This document shows positions 25,109 to 35,236 of a stretch of 64,000 bases of DNA, piece after piece. Both the position numbers and the translations under genes were made by a program. The notes beneath the pieces were generated by a model. The model had not been told where the DNA came from, did not search any database, and saw nothing but the letters and a program-made list of their open reading frames with translations. Within the stretch, counting starts at the first letter, position 1. Every line of letters begins with the position of its first letter. Origin of the DNA: Hymenobacter sp. BT18 (GTDB taxonomy: Bacteria; Bacteroidota; Bacteroidia; Cytophagales; Hymenobacteraceae); assembly GCF_012273015.1 (NCBI RefSeq), contig NZ_CP050954.1, positions 3,946,001 to 4,010,000 on the forward strand, read 5' to 3'.

Positions 25109-25882
25109 TTAGTTGGTATGCACATGGTCGACGGTGAAGAAACCGGCCCGCTGGTTGTCGGCGATTTTAACTGCATCGGCCCCACCCATCACGTTCGGAG
25201 TCGTTGCAAAGCGAATCGTGTTGGGCCCGGTAAATAACCGTAACACATCTGCCTTGAGATGTACGGCTGGGTTACGGTCCTTACGGATGGGGATGGTGAC
25301 GCCCCGTAGCGTAGGCGAAACCGAGCGAATCGTGTTGTTGGGCTTTTTAAAGCCTCCAATGTGAAATACCAGAGCCTGATTAGGGGCCTGCGGCGAGGTG
25401 CCTTCCAGCTTGGTGAAAATATAGCCGGAGTCCCAAGTCCAGAACATATTGTTGATCGGGTCGAGGGCCCCGGTTTGCGCGCCCGATACGTTACGCGTGC
25501 TGTCCACGCCAATGGTGAATGATAGGGAGGTATAGTCGCCGGAGGGAATATCCGCCAGCGTAAAGAACTTGGATTCCGGGTCGGCTTCGTCTACCAGAAA
25601 GTAACTTTCAGGCACCAGGTAGCTTGAGCCGTCGGTCTTGCCCAAGGTGAAGTTGGACAGGTAATACTTGAACCTAGACACGGTAAACTTGTCGCCGGCC
25701 GCCGTGGTGTAGGTGGTATTGAAGGCTAGAGGCTCGGTGCCCGCTACGTGGTCAATTTCGACATCGAGCGTACCAGGCTGGGAGGGAGCGGGGTTTAAGT
25801 TGGTATCGGTATCGTCGGTGCAGGCGGTAAAGAAGCTGGCAAATGCCAACAGGCATAGCAGAGGAAAGCTGCGAAGGAACAT
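25109..25882 (-). CDS. MbnP-family periplasmic lipoprotein
   Basis: A 257-residue lipoprotein (lipobox FFTACTDD). After an Asp/Pro linker, the mature protein shows the MbnP-type pattern: LDVEIDHVAGTEPLAFNTTY, FTVSRFKYYLSNFTL, a central MFWTWDSGYIFTKLEG with two conserved tryptophans, HIGGFKKP, and the C-terminal FFTVDHVHTN. MbnP from methanotrophs binds copper after a tryptophan is converted to kynurenine by the di-haem MbnH. Bacteroidota carry relatives without methanobactin genes. The next gene is a di-haem enzyme 3 bp away. Copper handling is inferred, not shown. Confidence 0.82.
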   Translation of the reverse strand: MFLRSFPLLCLLAFASFFTACTDDTDTNLNPAPSQPGTLDVEIDHVAGTEPLAFNTTYTTAAGDKFTVSRFKYYLSNFTLGKTDGSSYLVPESYFLVDEADPESKFFTLADIPSGDYTSLSFTIGVDSTRNVSGAQTGALDPINNMFWTWDSGYIFTKLEGTSPQAPNQALVFHIGGFKKPNNTIRSVSPTLRGVTIPIRKDRNPAVHLKADVLRLFTGPNTIRFATTPNVMGGADAVKIADNQRAGFFTVDHVHTN

Positions 25883-25922
25883 ACAAAAAACGTTAGGCGG
25901 AAAACTGGAAATGCAGCCGGTA

Positions 25923-25976
25923 GCGCCTTTTCAGAAAAGGGCGCACCTGCGAGGCAAGAGCCCATTAAGCTCTTGC
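25923..25976. other. Two hairpins between the CNGRC gene and the MbnP-like gene
   Basis: GCGCCTTTT/AAAAGGGCGC (25923-25944, one unpaired G) and GCAAGAGC/GCTCTTGC (25954-25961 with 25969-25976, 7-nt loop) lie in the 103-bp gap. Neither is followed by a clear U-run on the minus strand, so an attenuator, processing site or operator are all possible. Confidence 0.4.
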
Positions 25977-25985
25977 TGACGAGTT

Positions 25986-26366
25986 TCAGGCGCGTAACGT
26001 GGGTGGGTGAAAAATGGCCTGTACCAAAGCCAAGGCATAGCCATTGGCCGGCAGCGGGGCAAAGAGCACGGGCCGCGGGTACGTGGGTAGGGGAGAGGGT
26101 AGGAAGCGGGCCAGTGGTGGCAGCACTTCATATTTGAGCTTGGCCACACCTGCCTGCGGACCTTTACGCTCGGTATCAGAGGCCTTGCGCAGCTGCTTGG
26201 CCAGGTGGCAGCGCCCGTTGCACCGCATGCGGGGCTTGTCCTTGTTCACGCAAAACAAGCGCGTAATCTGGTCCTTCTGCAACTGGTAATTCACTACCAG
26301 CAACTCCCGATTAAACGTCTGGAGCAACAGCAGGAAGCACAGAAAATAAGCCAGAAAGCGCGTCAA
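25986..26366 (-). CDS. Membrane-anchored CNGRC-motif protein, unknown function
   Basis: A 126-residue protein with a strongly hydrophobic N terminus (residues 1-17, signal or anchor), then a short periplasmic domain with FCVN and CNGRCHLAKQLRK, and a Pro-rich C terminus. The motif CNGxCxLxKxL followed by charged residues recurs in small Bacteroidota proteins near metal-related genes, as far as I recall; no function is established. No ATG is available; a TTG at 26366 is the only start that keeps the signal segment, and a -7 promoter box lies about 30 bp upstream of it. It heads the MbnP operon. Confidence 0.6.
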   Translation of the reverse strand: MTRFLAYFLCFLLLLQTFNRELLVVNYQLQKDQITRLFCVNKDKPRMRCNGRCHLAKQLRKASDTERKGPQAGVAKLKYEVLPPLARFLPSPLPTYPRPVLFAPLPANGYALALVQAIFHPPTLRA

Positions 26367-26395
26367 GAAAGCAACCGGATAAGACCTAAGGTGCG

Positions 26396-26403
26396 CAAAG
26401 GTA
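26396..26403 (-). promoter_or_regulatory. Promoter -7 box ahead of the CNGRC/MbnP operon
   Basis: The minus strand reads TACCTTTG, an exact TAnnTTTG. No TTG is found at the standard distance, so the -33 element is weak. It lies 29 bp before the TTG start of the CNGRC-motif gene and supports that start. Confidence 0.45.
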
Positions 26404-26433
26404 GGAACGCGGGTGTAATACTCACGCCCGCGG

Positions 26434-26961
26434 CTACCAGCTCACCAGGGCCGCCGCCTGCTCCCGCAGTAGTTGCAGAAACAGCGGGTGCGGGAGCTCC
26501 CCGGTTTTGGTGAGGTGAGCGTCGATGCCGGGGAGGCGTACGCGCGCGGGCAATACGGTAGTGCCCAAGTACATCAGGATATCGGTGAGGTGGTTGAGCG
26601 CCAGGATGCCACCCTGCTGCCCGGCGGAGAGGCCCACCAAAGCTGCCTTTTTGCCGCGGATGCCGCCGGGGTAGGGCAGGCCGTCGATAAACGTCTTCAG
26701 TACCCCCGGGAAGGAGCAGTTGTACTCCGGCACCACAAATACCAGCTTATCTGCCTGCTCGGCCAAGTGCACGAGGCGGTTGAATCCCGCGTGGCGCCCG
26801 GCGTTGTGGTACAGGGCCTCCGTCATAAAATCGGTAGGCAGTTCGGCCAAGTCCAGCAGCTGATGGGGGGTCTGTAGCTCGTCCAGCAGAGAGGTATATA
26901 AGCTGGCTACTTGTCGGGCCCGGGAGTTCGGGCGGTTGGTGCCGGATATAACGGTTATCAT
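26434..26961 (-). CDS. NAD(P)H-dependent FMN reductase
   Basis: A 175-residue flavodoxin-like protein. The FMN phosphate loop is SGTNRPNSRARQVASL (residues about 5-20), the second flavin contact is VVPEYNCSFPGVLKTFIDGL (about 75-94, PEYN being typical) and KKAALVGLSAGQQGG follows. Such enzymes reduce FMN, quinones, azo compounds or chromate with NAD(P)H. It lies between the sdh terminator and the MbnP operon promoter and has no obvious operon partner. The physiological substrate is unknown. Confidence 0.85.
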   Translation of the reverse strand: MITVISGTNRPNSRARQVASLYTSLLDELQTPHQLLDLAELPTDFMTEALYHNAGRHAGFNRLVHLAEQADKLVFVVPEYNCSFPGVLKTFIDGLPYPGGIRGKKAALVGLSAGQQGGILALNHLTDILMYLGTTVLPARVRLPGIDAHLTKTGELPHPLFLQLLREQAAALVSW

Positions 26962-26987
26962 TTACGAAGCCTGATGCGTGCAAAAAG

Positions 26988-27019
26988 AAAAGGCGAAACG
27001 GGTTACCGTTTCGCCTTTT
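26988..27019. terminator. Intrinsic terminator after sdhB
   Basis: AAAAGGCGAAACGG (26988-27001) and CCGTTTCGCCTTTT (27006-27019) form a perfect 14-bp stem with a GTTA loop. On the minus strand it is followed by a T-rich run, placing it as the end of the sdhCAB operon, 30 bp past the sdhB stop. Confidence 0.85.
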
Positions 27020-27048
27020 CGGAAATCCTGGTATGTAACCGGCAAGGG

Positions 27049-27834
27049 CTACACAAGGTTATTGGATGTAGCCTTGGCGGCCAGGAACTCCCGGTTCAGA
27101 ATAGCAATATTCTCCAGGGAGATGCCCACCGGGCACTCGGCGGCGCAGGAGCCAATGTTGGTACAGGCACCAAAGCCTTCTTTGTCCATCTGCGCTACCA
27201 TGTTCTCTACGCGGGCTTTGCGCTCTACGTTGCCCTGGGGTAGCAAGGCCAGCTGGCTTACTTTAGCCGAAACAAACAACATCGCCGAAGCATTTTTGCA
27301 CGAAGCTACGCAGGCCCCGCACCCAATGCAGGTAGCGGCCTCAAATGCGCGGTCCGCAATTTCCTTGGGAATCGGAATCTCGTTGCCGTCGGGGGCTCCC
27401 CCTGTATTGACGCTCACGTAGCCACCAGCCTGAATGATGCGGTCAAAAGCGGAGCGGTCTACGCTCAGATCTTTGTTAACGGGGAAGGCATTGGCACGCC
27501 AGGGCTCGATGGTGATGGTGTCGCCATCCGAGAACTTGCGCATGTGGAGCTGGCAGGTAGTAGTGCCTTTCTCCGGGCCGTGGGCGCGGCCATTGATAAA
27601 CAGGTTGCACGAACCACAGATACCCTCGCGGCAGTCGTGGTCGAAGGCTACTGGCTCGTCGCCTTTGCGCAGCAGGTCTTCGTTGAGTACGTCCAGCATT
27701 TCCAGGAAGGACATATCCGGGGATATATCCTTTACTTTATATTCCACGATGCCACCTTTGGCAGCGCGGTTTTTTTGCCGCCACACCTTCAGGGTGAGAT
27801 TCATCGGTTTGGCGTTGGGGTTACTTCCGGCCAT
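27049..27834 (-). CDS. sdhB: Succinate dehydrogenase iron-sulfur subunit
   Basis: A 261-residue subunit carrying electrons from FAD to the quinone site. The [2Fe-2S] ligands are in [15 protein letters not shown] with a later Cys in GTTTCQLHM; the [4Fe-4S] and [3Fe-4S] clusters are in [11 protein letters not shown] and [14 protein letters not shown]. The length and cluster spacing fit the Bacteroidota type that works with a single five-helix cytochrome b. An internal Met (residue 11, [10 protein letters not shown]) is an alternative start. It follows sdhA after 102 bp that hold an inverted repeat. Confidence 0.95.
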   Translation of the reverse strand: MAGSNPNAKPMNLTLKVWRQKNRAAKGGIVEYKVKDISPDMSFLEMLDVLNEDLLRKGDEPVAFDHDCREGICGSCNLFINGRAHGPEKGTTTCQLHMRKFSDGDTITIEPWRANAFPVNKDLSVDRSAFDRIIQAGGYVSVNTGGAPDGNEIPIPKEIADRAFEAATCIGCGACVASCKNASAMLFVSAKVSQLALLPQGNVERKARVENMVAQMDKEGFGACTNIGSCAAECPVGISLENIAILNREFLAAKATSNNLV

Positions 27835-27840
27835 ATGGTT

Positions 27841-27930
27841 GGCTATTAGCTATGGGCTGTTAGCTGTTAGTTTCTCGTTCTGTCACCCCGTCGGACAATG
27901 CCAACGGCCAACAGCCAATAGCTAACAGCT
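27841..27930. repeat. Self-similar inverted repeat between sdhA and sdhB
   Basis: The left arm (27841-27870), built of GGCTATTAGCTATGGGCTG-type units, and the right arm (27901-27930) are approximate reverse complements over about 30 bp, differing mainly by A/G transitions that would still allow G-U pairing. Both arms are internally repetitive (GCTRTTRGC units). The arms sit inside the sdh operon, just upstream of sdhB. Confidence 0.65.
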
Positions 27931-27936
27931 TAAAAA

Positions 27937-29871
<1,935 letters not shown>

Positions 29872-29884
29872 CGGGTGGACGAGG

Positions 29885-30559
29885 TTAGGATTTAAAGAAG
29901 AAGAAGTACACGGGCATAGCGGCAAACAAAGCACACACTATGATGGAAAAGCCGAAGCCCAGTGCTTTAATGGCAGGAGTGTACTTGCGGTGGTTGAGGC
30001 CCAGCGTCTGGAAGGCGCTTTGGAAGCCGTGCAGCAGGTGGTAGCACAAAGCCACCTGCGCCACCACGTAGAGAACTACATAGAAGGGGTTGCGGAAGGC
30101 TTGGACCACCAGACCGTAGGCGTCTTCGTTGCCATTGGCGTCGCGGGGTACATCCATAAACCGCAGGGAACCGAGAAAGTTATACAGGTGTACTACCAAA
30201 AAGAACAGCACGATGCTGCCCAGCAAGGCCATGCTGCGGGAGTACCATTTGCTGTTCTGCTCAATGTGGTCGGACACGTAGTTGCTGCCCCGGGCCGCCC
30301 GGTTTTTGGCGGCCAGAGCCAGGCCCTGGTAGATATGGAACCCGAAGCCCAGTACCAGCACCCATTCGATGGTGCGGATAATGGGGTTGTGGCCCATGAA
30401 CTCGGAGTAGGCATTGAAGGCTACGCCGTTGTCGTCTTTAAACAACTGCAGATTGCCGACTAAGTGGACGACCAGAAAAGAGCAGAGAAACAAGCCCGTT
30501 ACGGACATGATGATCTTGCGGCCGATGCTGCTGGAAAACGTATTACTGATCCAACTCAT
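29885..30559 (-). CDS. sdhC: Succinate dehydrogenase cytochrome b subunit
   Basis: A 224-residue membrane anchor of the SdhC/FrdC b558 type with five predicted helices. Histidines suited to axial haem ligation sit in [40 protein letters not shown] and [17 protein letters not shown]. It replaces the separate SdhC and SdhD of proteobacteria. The frame is open 39 codons further upstream, but that stretch covers the promoter; the ATG at 30559 ([15 protein letters not shown]) is preferred. It heads the sdhC-sdhA-sdhB operon. Confidence 0.92.
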   Translation of the reverse strand: MSWISNTFSSSIGRKIIMSVTGLFLCSFLVVHLVGNLQLFKDDNGVAFNAYSEFMGHNPIIRTIEWVLVLGFGFHIYQGLALAAKNRAARGSNYVSDHIEQNSKWYSRSMALLGSIVLFFLVVHLYNFLGSLRFMDVPRDANGNEDAYGLVVQAFRNPFYVVLYVVAQVALCYHLLHGFQSAFQTLGLNHRKYTPAIKALGFGFSIIVCALFAAMPVYFFFFKS

Positions 30560-30600
30560 AGAAACTACTGAAGGGTTTTGGGTAGGGCGGTTGTATCGGT

Positions 30601-30631
30601 CAAAGGTAGGTGCCAACCATGTACGAAACAA
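30601..30631 (-). promoter_or_regulatory. Promoter of the sdhCAB operon
   Basis: On the minus strand TTG (30631-30629) is followed after 20 bp by TACCTTTG (30608-30601), matching both Bacteroidota promoter elements. The sdhC ATG is 41 bp downstream, which confirms the shorter sdhC start. Confidence 0.65.
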
Positions 30632-30782
30632 TCCGACCGAAACGTTTGCATCTATCCTCGGCCGTTCTCGTAACACGCGCTAGACGGGGAGATAACCGCG
30701 CTACGCACAATTTTGTTAGGTTTCCGTCGTAAATACTCCGACCTTCTTTGCTGGCTGCCAGTCAGCTGTATGGCCTTCCTTT

Positions 30783-33692
30783 ATGAATAGACTCTTACTT
30801 CCGGAACAGTGGCGTCGGCTATGGGCGGTAGGGCTGGTCCTGCTGGCCGCCCTGGGTGCCCGCCCGGCCCAGGCCACTCACCTACGCGCCGGGGATATCC
30901 GAATCATTGCCGATACCACCGCCAACCCCGTTACGGGCCGGTATTTCTTTACTCTGATTACGTACTCCGTAACCAACCAGCCCGCCTCCACTGATGACCG
31001 GGAAACCATCTTCTTCGGGGATGGTACAACCAGCGGACTTGATGCTATTGTACGGGAAAGCCAGACGCCGTTAGCCAATAATATCAGCCGGAACGTGTAC
31101 CGGTTTTCCCATATATACAACGCGCCCGGGGTGTATACTCTGCACTACATCGGCGAAAACCGCAAAACCAATATCCGTAATATCAACGGGGGAGCATCGG
31201 TCAACATCAATATGTATCTCTCCGCGACGGTGATTGTGAACCCAGCGCTGAGAGGCAACCGTTCCCCTGTGTTGAGCGCGCCGCCCATCGACCAGGCCGC
31301 TATCAGGCAGGTGTTTCTGCACAACCCCGCCGGATCGGATGCCGATGGGGATAGTCTGGCCTATAAGCTGCGCGTGTGCCAGTGGGTACCGGGCGGCGTC
31401 GCCAGCGTGCGGAATAATACCCCCGTTCCGCAGGATGTCCCCGTCTACCGCTACCCCAACGACCAGGCGGCTTCCGTTTCGCCTGGTGGGGTGCAGGTGC
31501 CGTTCGGGGGGCCGCCGGCCCCGCAGGTTGGGCAGCCCGCTACGTTTACCCAGGACGTGGTGACCGGCCAGATTGTGTGGAACTCCCCCAGTACGGCCGG
31601 TGATTATAACATTGCGTTTGTGGTGGAGGAATGGCGCCGGGTGGCGGGTGCCCGCGCCGTGAAGATTGGGGAAATACTGCGGGATATGCAGATTACCGTG
31701 GCCCCCACCGATAACCTGCGCCCTATCCTGACGCTGCCACGCGACATCTGCATCATTGCCGGTGACTCAGCCCGGGGCGTGGTGCGCGCCACTGACCCCA
31801 ATGGCGACCCTATCGACCTGACGGCCTTTGGCGGGCTGCTGGCCCGTACGCCCGTGCTCCAGCCCACAGGCTACGAGCGGTTCAGGGCTACGTTCCGGCA
31901 GAAGCAGCGTACGGCCCCTGTAAGCGGGGTCTTCCGCTGGCGCTCTACCTGTGCCGATGTAGCCGAGCAGCCTTATCAAATCGTCTTCCGGGCATCGGAT
32001 AATCCTGCTGCCAACGAGGTGCCCCTGATTGACCAGGGCGTCTGGCGCATTAAGGTGGTGGGGCCGCCGCCGGAAAACCTAAAAGCTACTCCGCAGGCCC
32101 TGGGCATCAACCTGACGTGGGACCTGTATGAGTGCCAGAACGCCAGCCGCATCCGCATTTTCCGGCGCGAAGGCTCCGGCAACTTTGAGCCTGACACCTG
32201 TAACCCCGGCATACCGGCTTCGGCTGGCTACGTGGAAATCGGGGACGTAGCTAAGAATACGACCGAGTTCCGCGACGATAATAACGGACGGGGCCTGGAG
32301 CGCGGCAAAACGTTCTGCTACCGTATCTACGCCGAGTTTCCGCTGCCGGCCGGGGGCAAGAGTCTGGCCTCGGCAGAGGTGTGCGCCAAGATTGAAGGCC
32401 GCCCGATTCTGCTCACCAACGTGACGGTAGAGCGGACCGGCGTTACTGATGGCGCCATCAAAGTAGTGTGGACCAAGCCAGTGCTGGCCTCGGGCGCTTT
32501 CTTTACGCCTTCCGGCTACCGGCTGTACCGTAGTGAGGGCATCAATTCCAACCCTACCCAGCAGGTGGGTGCTACCATTCGCAACCTCAACGATACGGTG
32601 TATGTGGATGCCAACCTGAACACCCAGGAACTGGCCTATACCTACCGCATTGAGTTCTTCAGCAGCAAAGTGCAGGGTGGAACCGAGGAAATTCTGGAAC
32701 AACCTCTGCCGGCTTCGTCGGTACGGCTGGAAGGTGCGCCCACAGCTACCAGTGATGGCATCAACCTGACGTGGCAGTACCAGGTACCCTGGGACAACAC
32801 GGTGCGGCCCACCCGCATCTACCGTCGCGACCCCGGGGCGGCCGCCTACACGCTCCTGACGACGGTGCCGGGTGGTGCCACCGGTGGTACCTACCTCGAT
32901 AAAGGTACTCTGGATAAACCTCTGAAGAAAAGCCAGGAGTACTGCTACTATGTAGAAACTAACGGGGAGTACAAAACGCCGCCCATTGGCCCCCTGCTGA
33001 ACAAGAGCCAGGAAAAATGCGTGTTCCTGGCCACGGTGCCCTGCCCGCCCATTCTCACGTTGCGGCCTACTAACTGCGACAGTCTGGCCGCGCTGCCGTA
33101 CTTCCCCAACCTTTCCAACACGCCCTACAACAACCGCCTCTCGTGGACGCTGGACGAGAACAACCCGGCCGACTGCAGCACCGACATTGCTTACTACCGC
33201 ATCTACTTTAGCGCCACCCAGTCGCAAAACCTGGCCGATTTCCAGCTAATTGACTCTACCACGGTCAAGAGCTTCGTCGACCGCGACCTGGCTACGCCGG
33301 CGGGTTGTTACTACGTGGTATCGGTGGATAAGAACAAGCGGGCCAGTGCGCCCAGCAATATTGTTTGCCAGGATGCCTGTTTGTTCTTTGTGCTGCCCAA
33401 CATCTTCACGCCCAACGGCGACGGGACCAACGACACCTTCCGGCCCAAGGTGGCCAGTCCCATCATCCGCACCAAGTTCACGGTGTTCAACCGCTGGGGC
33501 CGCAAGGTGTACGAAGGAGACAAGAACCCGCTGATTGAGTGGAATGGCACCGACAAAGCCACTACCGAAGGCCTGAGCACGCCCAGCTCCCGGGTGGTGG
33601 ATGGCATCTACTACTACCTGGCCGAGGTTGAGTTTGCCGACTTTGCCCGCACTAAAAAGACCTACAAAGGCTGGGTTGAAATTGTGCGGTAA
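30783..33692 (+). CDS. Large secreted protein with gliding-motility / T9SS type-B C-terminal domain
   Basis: A 969-residue secreted protein with a signal peptide (residues about 14-31, cleavage near AQATH). The N-terminal region (THLRAGDIRI ... FFGDGT ... YRFSHIYNAPGVYTLHY) looks like a PKD-type fold, followed by cadherin-like ADGDSL repeats and several fibronectin III-like modules (ENLKATPQALGINLTWDLYE, VRLEGAPTATSDGINLTWQY). The last 90 residues are a CHU_C/gliding-motility C-terminal domain (LPNIFTPNGDGTNDTF, FNRWGRKVYEG, WNGTD, GIYYYLAEVE), the type-B signal for export and cell-surface display by the type IX secretion system. Its exact role is unknown; an adhesin or surface scaffold is likely. 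Confidence 0.88.
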   Translation: MNRLLLPEQWRRLWAVGLVLLAALGARPAQATHLRAGDIRIIADTTANPVTGRYFFTLITYSVTNQPASTDDRETIFFGDGTTSGLDAIVRESQTPLANNISRNVYRFSHIYNAPGVYTLHYIGENRKTNIRNINGGASVNINMYLSATVIVNPALRGNRSPVLSAPPIDQAAIRQVFLHNPAGSDADGDSLAYKLRVCQWVPGGVASVRNNTPVPQDVPVYRYPNDQAASVSPGGVQVPFGGPPAPQVGQPATFTQDVVTGQIVWNSPSTAGDYNIAFVVEEWRRVAGARAVKIGEILRDMQITVAPTDNLRPILTLPRDICIIAGDSARGVVRATDPNGDPIDLTAFGGLLARTPVLQPTGYERFRATFRQKQRTAPVSGVFRWRSTCADVAEQPYQIVFRASDNPAANEVPLIDQGVWRIKVVGPPPENLKATPQALGINLTWDLYECQNASRIRIFRREGSGNFEPDTCNPGIPASAGYVEIGDVAKNTTEFRDDNNGRGLERGKTFCYRIYAEFPLPAGGKSLASAEVCAKIEGRPILLTNVTVERTGVTDGAIKVVWTKPVLASGAFFTPSGYRLYRSEGINSNPTQQVGATIRNLNDTVYVDANLNTQELAYTYRIEFFSSKVQGGTEEILEQPLPASSVRLEGAPTATSDGINLTWQYQVPWDNTVRPTRIYRRDPGAAAYTLLTTVPGGATGGTYLDKGTLDKPLKKSQEYCYYVETNGEYKTPPIGPLLNKSQEKCVFLATVPCPPILTLRPTNCDSLAALPYFPNLSNTPYNNRLSWTLDENNPADCSTDIAYYRIYFSATQSQNLADFQLIDSTTVKSFVDRDLATPAGCYYVVSVDKNKRASAPSNIVCQDACLFFVLPNIFTPNGDGTNDTFRPKVASPIIRTKFTVFNRWGRKVYEGDKNPLIEWNGTDKATTEGLSTPSSRVVDGIYYYLAEVEFADFARTKKTYKGWVEIVR

Positions 33693-33722
33693 GCCAGTTG
33701 CCGTCCCAACAAGTCTCCAGCA

Positions 33723-33754
33723 AAGCCCGCTGCCATCTGGGAGCGGGCTTTTTT
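33723..33754 (+). terminator. Intrinsic terminator
   Basis: AAGCCCGCT (33723-33731) pairs with AGCGGGCTT (33742-33750), followed by a run of T. It ends the T9SS-substrate gene, 30 bp past its stop codon, and separates it from fabD. Confidence 0.85.
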
Positions 33755-33807
33755 GTGTTTCGGCTATCTTGCCGCCCCATCCATCTTTCCCCTTGATTTT
33801 TCACTGT

Positions 33808-34695
33808 ATGAAAGCCGTTATTTTCCCCGGTCAGGGCAGCCAGTTCAGCGGCATGGGCCGCGACCTGTACGAGCAGCACCCCGAGGCCCGCAGCCTCATG
33901 CTGCAAGCCAATGATATCCTGGGCTTCTCGCTCACCGACGTCATGTTTACGGGTTCTGAGGAGGACCTGCGCCGCACCGACGTGACGCAGCCCGCCATTT
34001 TCCTGCACTCGGTGGCTCTGGCGGCGGTAGTGCCTAACCTGCAGCCACAAATGGTAGCCGGGCACTCCCTGGGCGAGTTTTCGGCACTGGTAGCGGCCAA
34101 GGTGCTCAAGTTTGAGGATGCCCTGCGCCTAGTAGCCCAGCGGGCCCAGGCCATGCAGGCTGCCTGCCAGGAGCAACCCGGTACAATGGCTGCCATCCTC
34201 GGCCTCGACGACGATACTACGGCCCGCATTTGTCAGGAAATTTCCGCTGCCGGCAACGTAGTGGTAGCTGCCAATTACAACTGCCCCGGTCAGCTGGTGG
34301 TGTCGGGTTCCCAGCGGGGCATTGAGCTGGCCTGCGAGCAGCTGAAAGCGGCCGGGGCCAAGCGTGCCCTGCCCTTGCCGGTGGGCGGCGCCTTTCACTC
34401 CCCGCTGATGCAGTCGGCGGAGGCAGCCCTGGCGGAGGCCATTGCCCGCACCACATTCTCGCCCGGCATCTGTCCGGTGTACCAGAACGTAGACGCCGCT
34501 CCCCACACCGACCCCGACGAAATTCGCGAGAACCTGGTGCGCCAGCTCACCGCTCCTGTGCGCTGGACCCAGAGCGTGCAGCGCATGGTGCAAGACGGCG
34601 CTACCGAGTTTGTGGAGTGCGGCCCCGGCAAAGTGCTGCAGGGCCTCGTCAAGAAAATTGCCCCGGAGGCAGCTGTGGCCTCAGCAGCCGTGTAG
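33808..34695 (+). CDS. fabD: Malonyl-CoA:ACP transacylase FabD
   Basis: A 295-residue enzyme that loads malonyl groups onto acyl carrier protein for fatty-acid synthesis. The N terminus MKAVIFPGQGSQFSGMGRDL holds the oxyanion QGSQ motif, the nucleophile is in VAGHSLGEFSALVAA, an Arg/Gln motif in RAQAMQ and the catalytic His in VGGAFHSPLM. The frame stays open 69 codons upstream into the previous gene, but the ATG at 33808 gives the standard start. Flanked by terminators on both sides, so probably monocistronic. Confidence 0.95.
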   Translation: MKAVIFPGQGSQFSGMGRDLYEQHPEARSLMLQANDILGFSLTDVMFTGSEEDLRRTDVTQPAIFLHSVALAAVVPNLQPQMVAGHSLGEFSALVAAKVLKFEDALRLVAQRAQAMQAACQEQPGTMAAILGLDDDTTARICQEISAAGNVVVAANYNCPGQLVVSGSQRGIELACEQLKAAGAKRALPLPVGGAFHSPLMQSAEAALAEAIARTTFSPGICPVYQNVDAAPHTDPDEIRENLVRQLTAPVRWTQSVQRMVQDGATEFVECGPGKVLQGLVKKIAPEAAVASAAV

Positions 34696-34712
34696 CTTCC
34701 TGCTGTCAAAAC

Positions 34713-34755
34713 CCCAAAGCGCCCTGCCGGACAGTTCCAGCAGGGCGCTTTTGGG
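34713..34755 (+). terminator. Intrinsic terminator after fabD
   Basis: CCCAAAGCGCCCTGC (34713-34727) pairs with GCAGGGCGCTTTTGGG (34740-34755) with one extra T. It lies 17 bp after the fabD stop. Confidence 0.75.
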
Positions 34756-34825
34756 TAGACGAATACTTAAAAGAGGTGCTTTCTGAGTTCATACCGGCAG
34801 AGAGCAGGCCGGTATGTGCTTGTTC

Positions 34826-35167
34826 TTAGCTGTTGATTACCTCCTGCAGGCGCTCCACCTTGTCTTGCTTAGATAGGGTAAGCCGGACCACCGAGTTTTC
34901 TTCCGCCGTCAGGTCGTGCGGAACATTGCCTTCCAAGAATATGATGGTGCCGCTTTCCATGGTCTGCGTAGTGCCGTGTACACCAAGCGCAATCCGGCCT
35001 TCCAGAACGTGAATCAAGATGGGGTAGGGCGTTTTGTGCTCCTTCATTATCTGCCCGGCCTTCAGCAGGATGCGGATTTCCTTGGAAAACGACGTTTCCA
35101 GTAAAACTTTCGTTTTAACCCGGTTTTCGTCGAATGCTAAATCTTCGTTAAATGAGGCAGTGTTCAT
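34826..35167 (-). CDS. Small cupin-domain protein
   Basis: A 113-residue single-cupin protein. Cupin motif 1 is degenerate (HKTPYPILIHVLEGRIALGV), and motif 2 is GTIIFLEGNVPHDLTAEENS. The two regions keep one His each (HKT and PHD), so a metal site is possible but incomplete relative to classic cupins. The frame opens 15 codons further upstream; the ATG at 35167 (MNTASFNEDLAFDENR) is preferred because the cupin begins shortly after. Single cupins of this size often bind small ligands or stabilise enzymes; the role here is unknown. Confidence 0.75.
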   Translation of the reverse strand: MNTASFNEDLAFDENRVKTKVLLETSFSKEIRILLKAGQIMKEHKTPYPILIHVLEGRIALGVHGTTQTMESGTIIFLEGNVPHDLTAEENSVVRLTLSKQDKVERLQEVINS

Positions 35168-35236
35168 GGGAATAATGGGATGGATGCTTGAAGAGAATTT
35201 GCCGTAGCCCAAAGCAACAGGGCAGTAGTATAGGTC

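Noticed and set aside
30711..30750. Candidate promoter TTTTG ... CTTCTTTG ahead of the T9SS-type gene
   Set aside because: Spacing of 27 bp and mismatches in the -7 box are outside the usual range.
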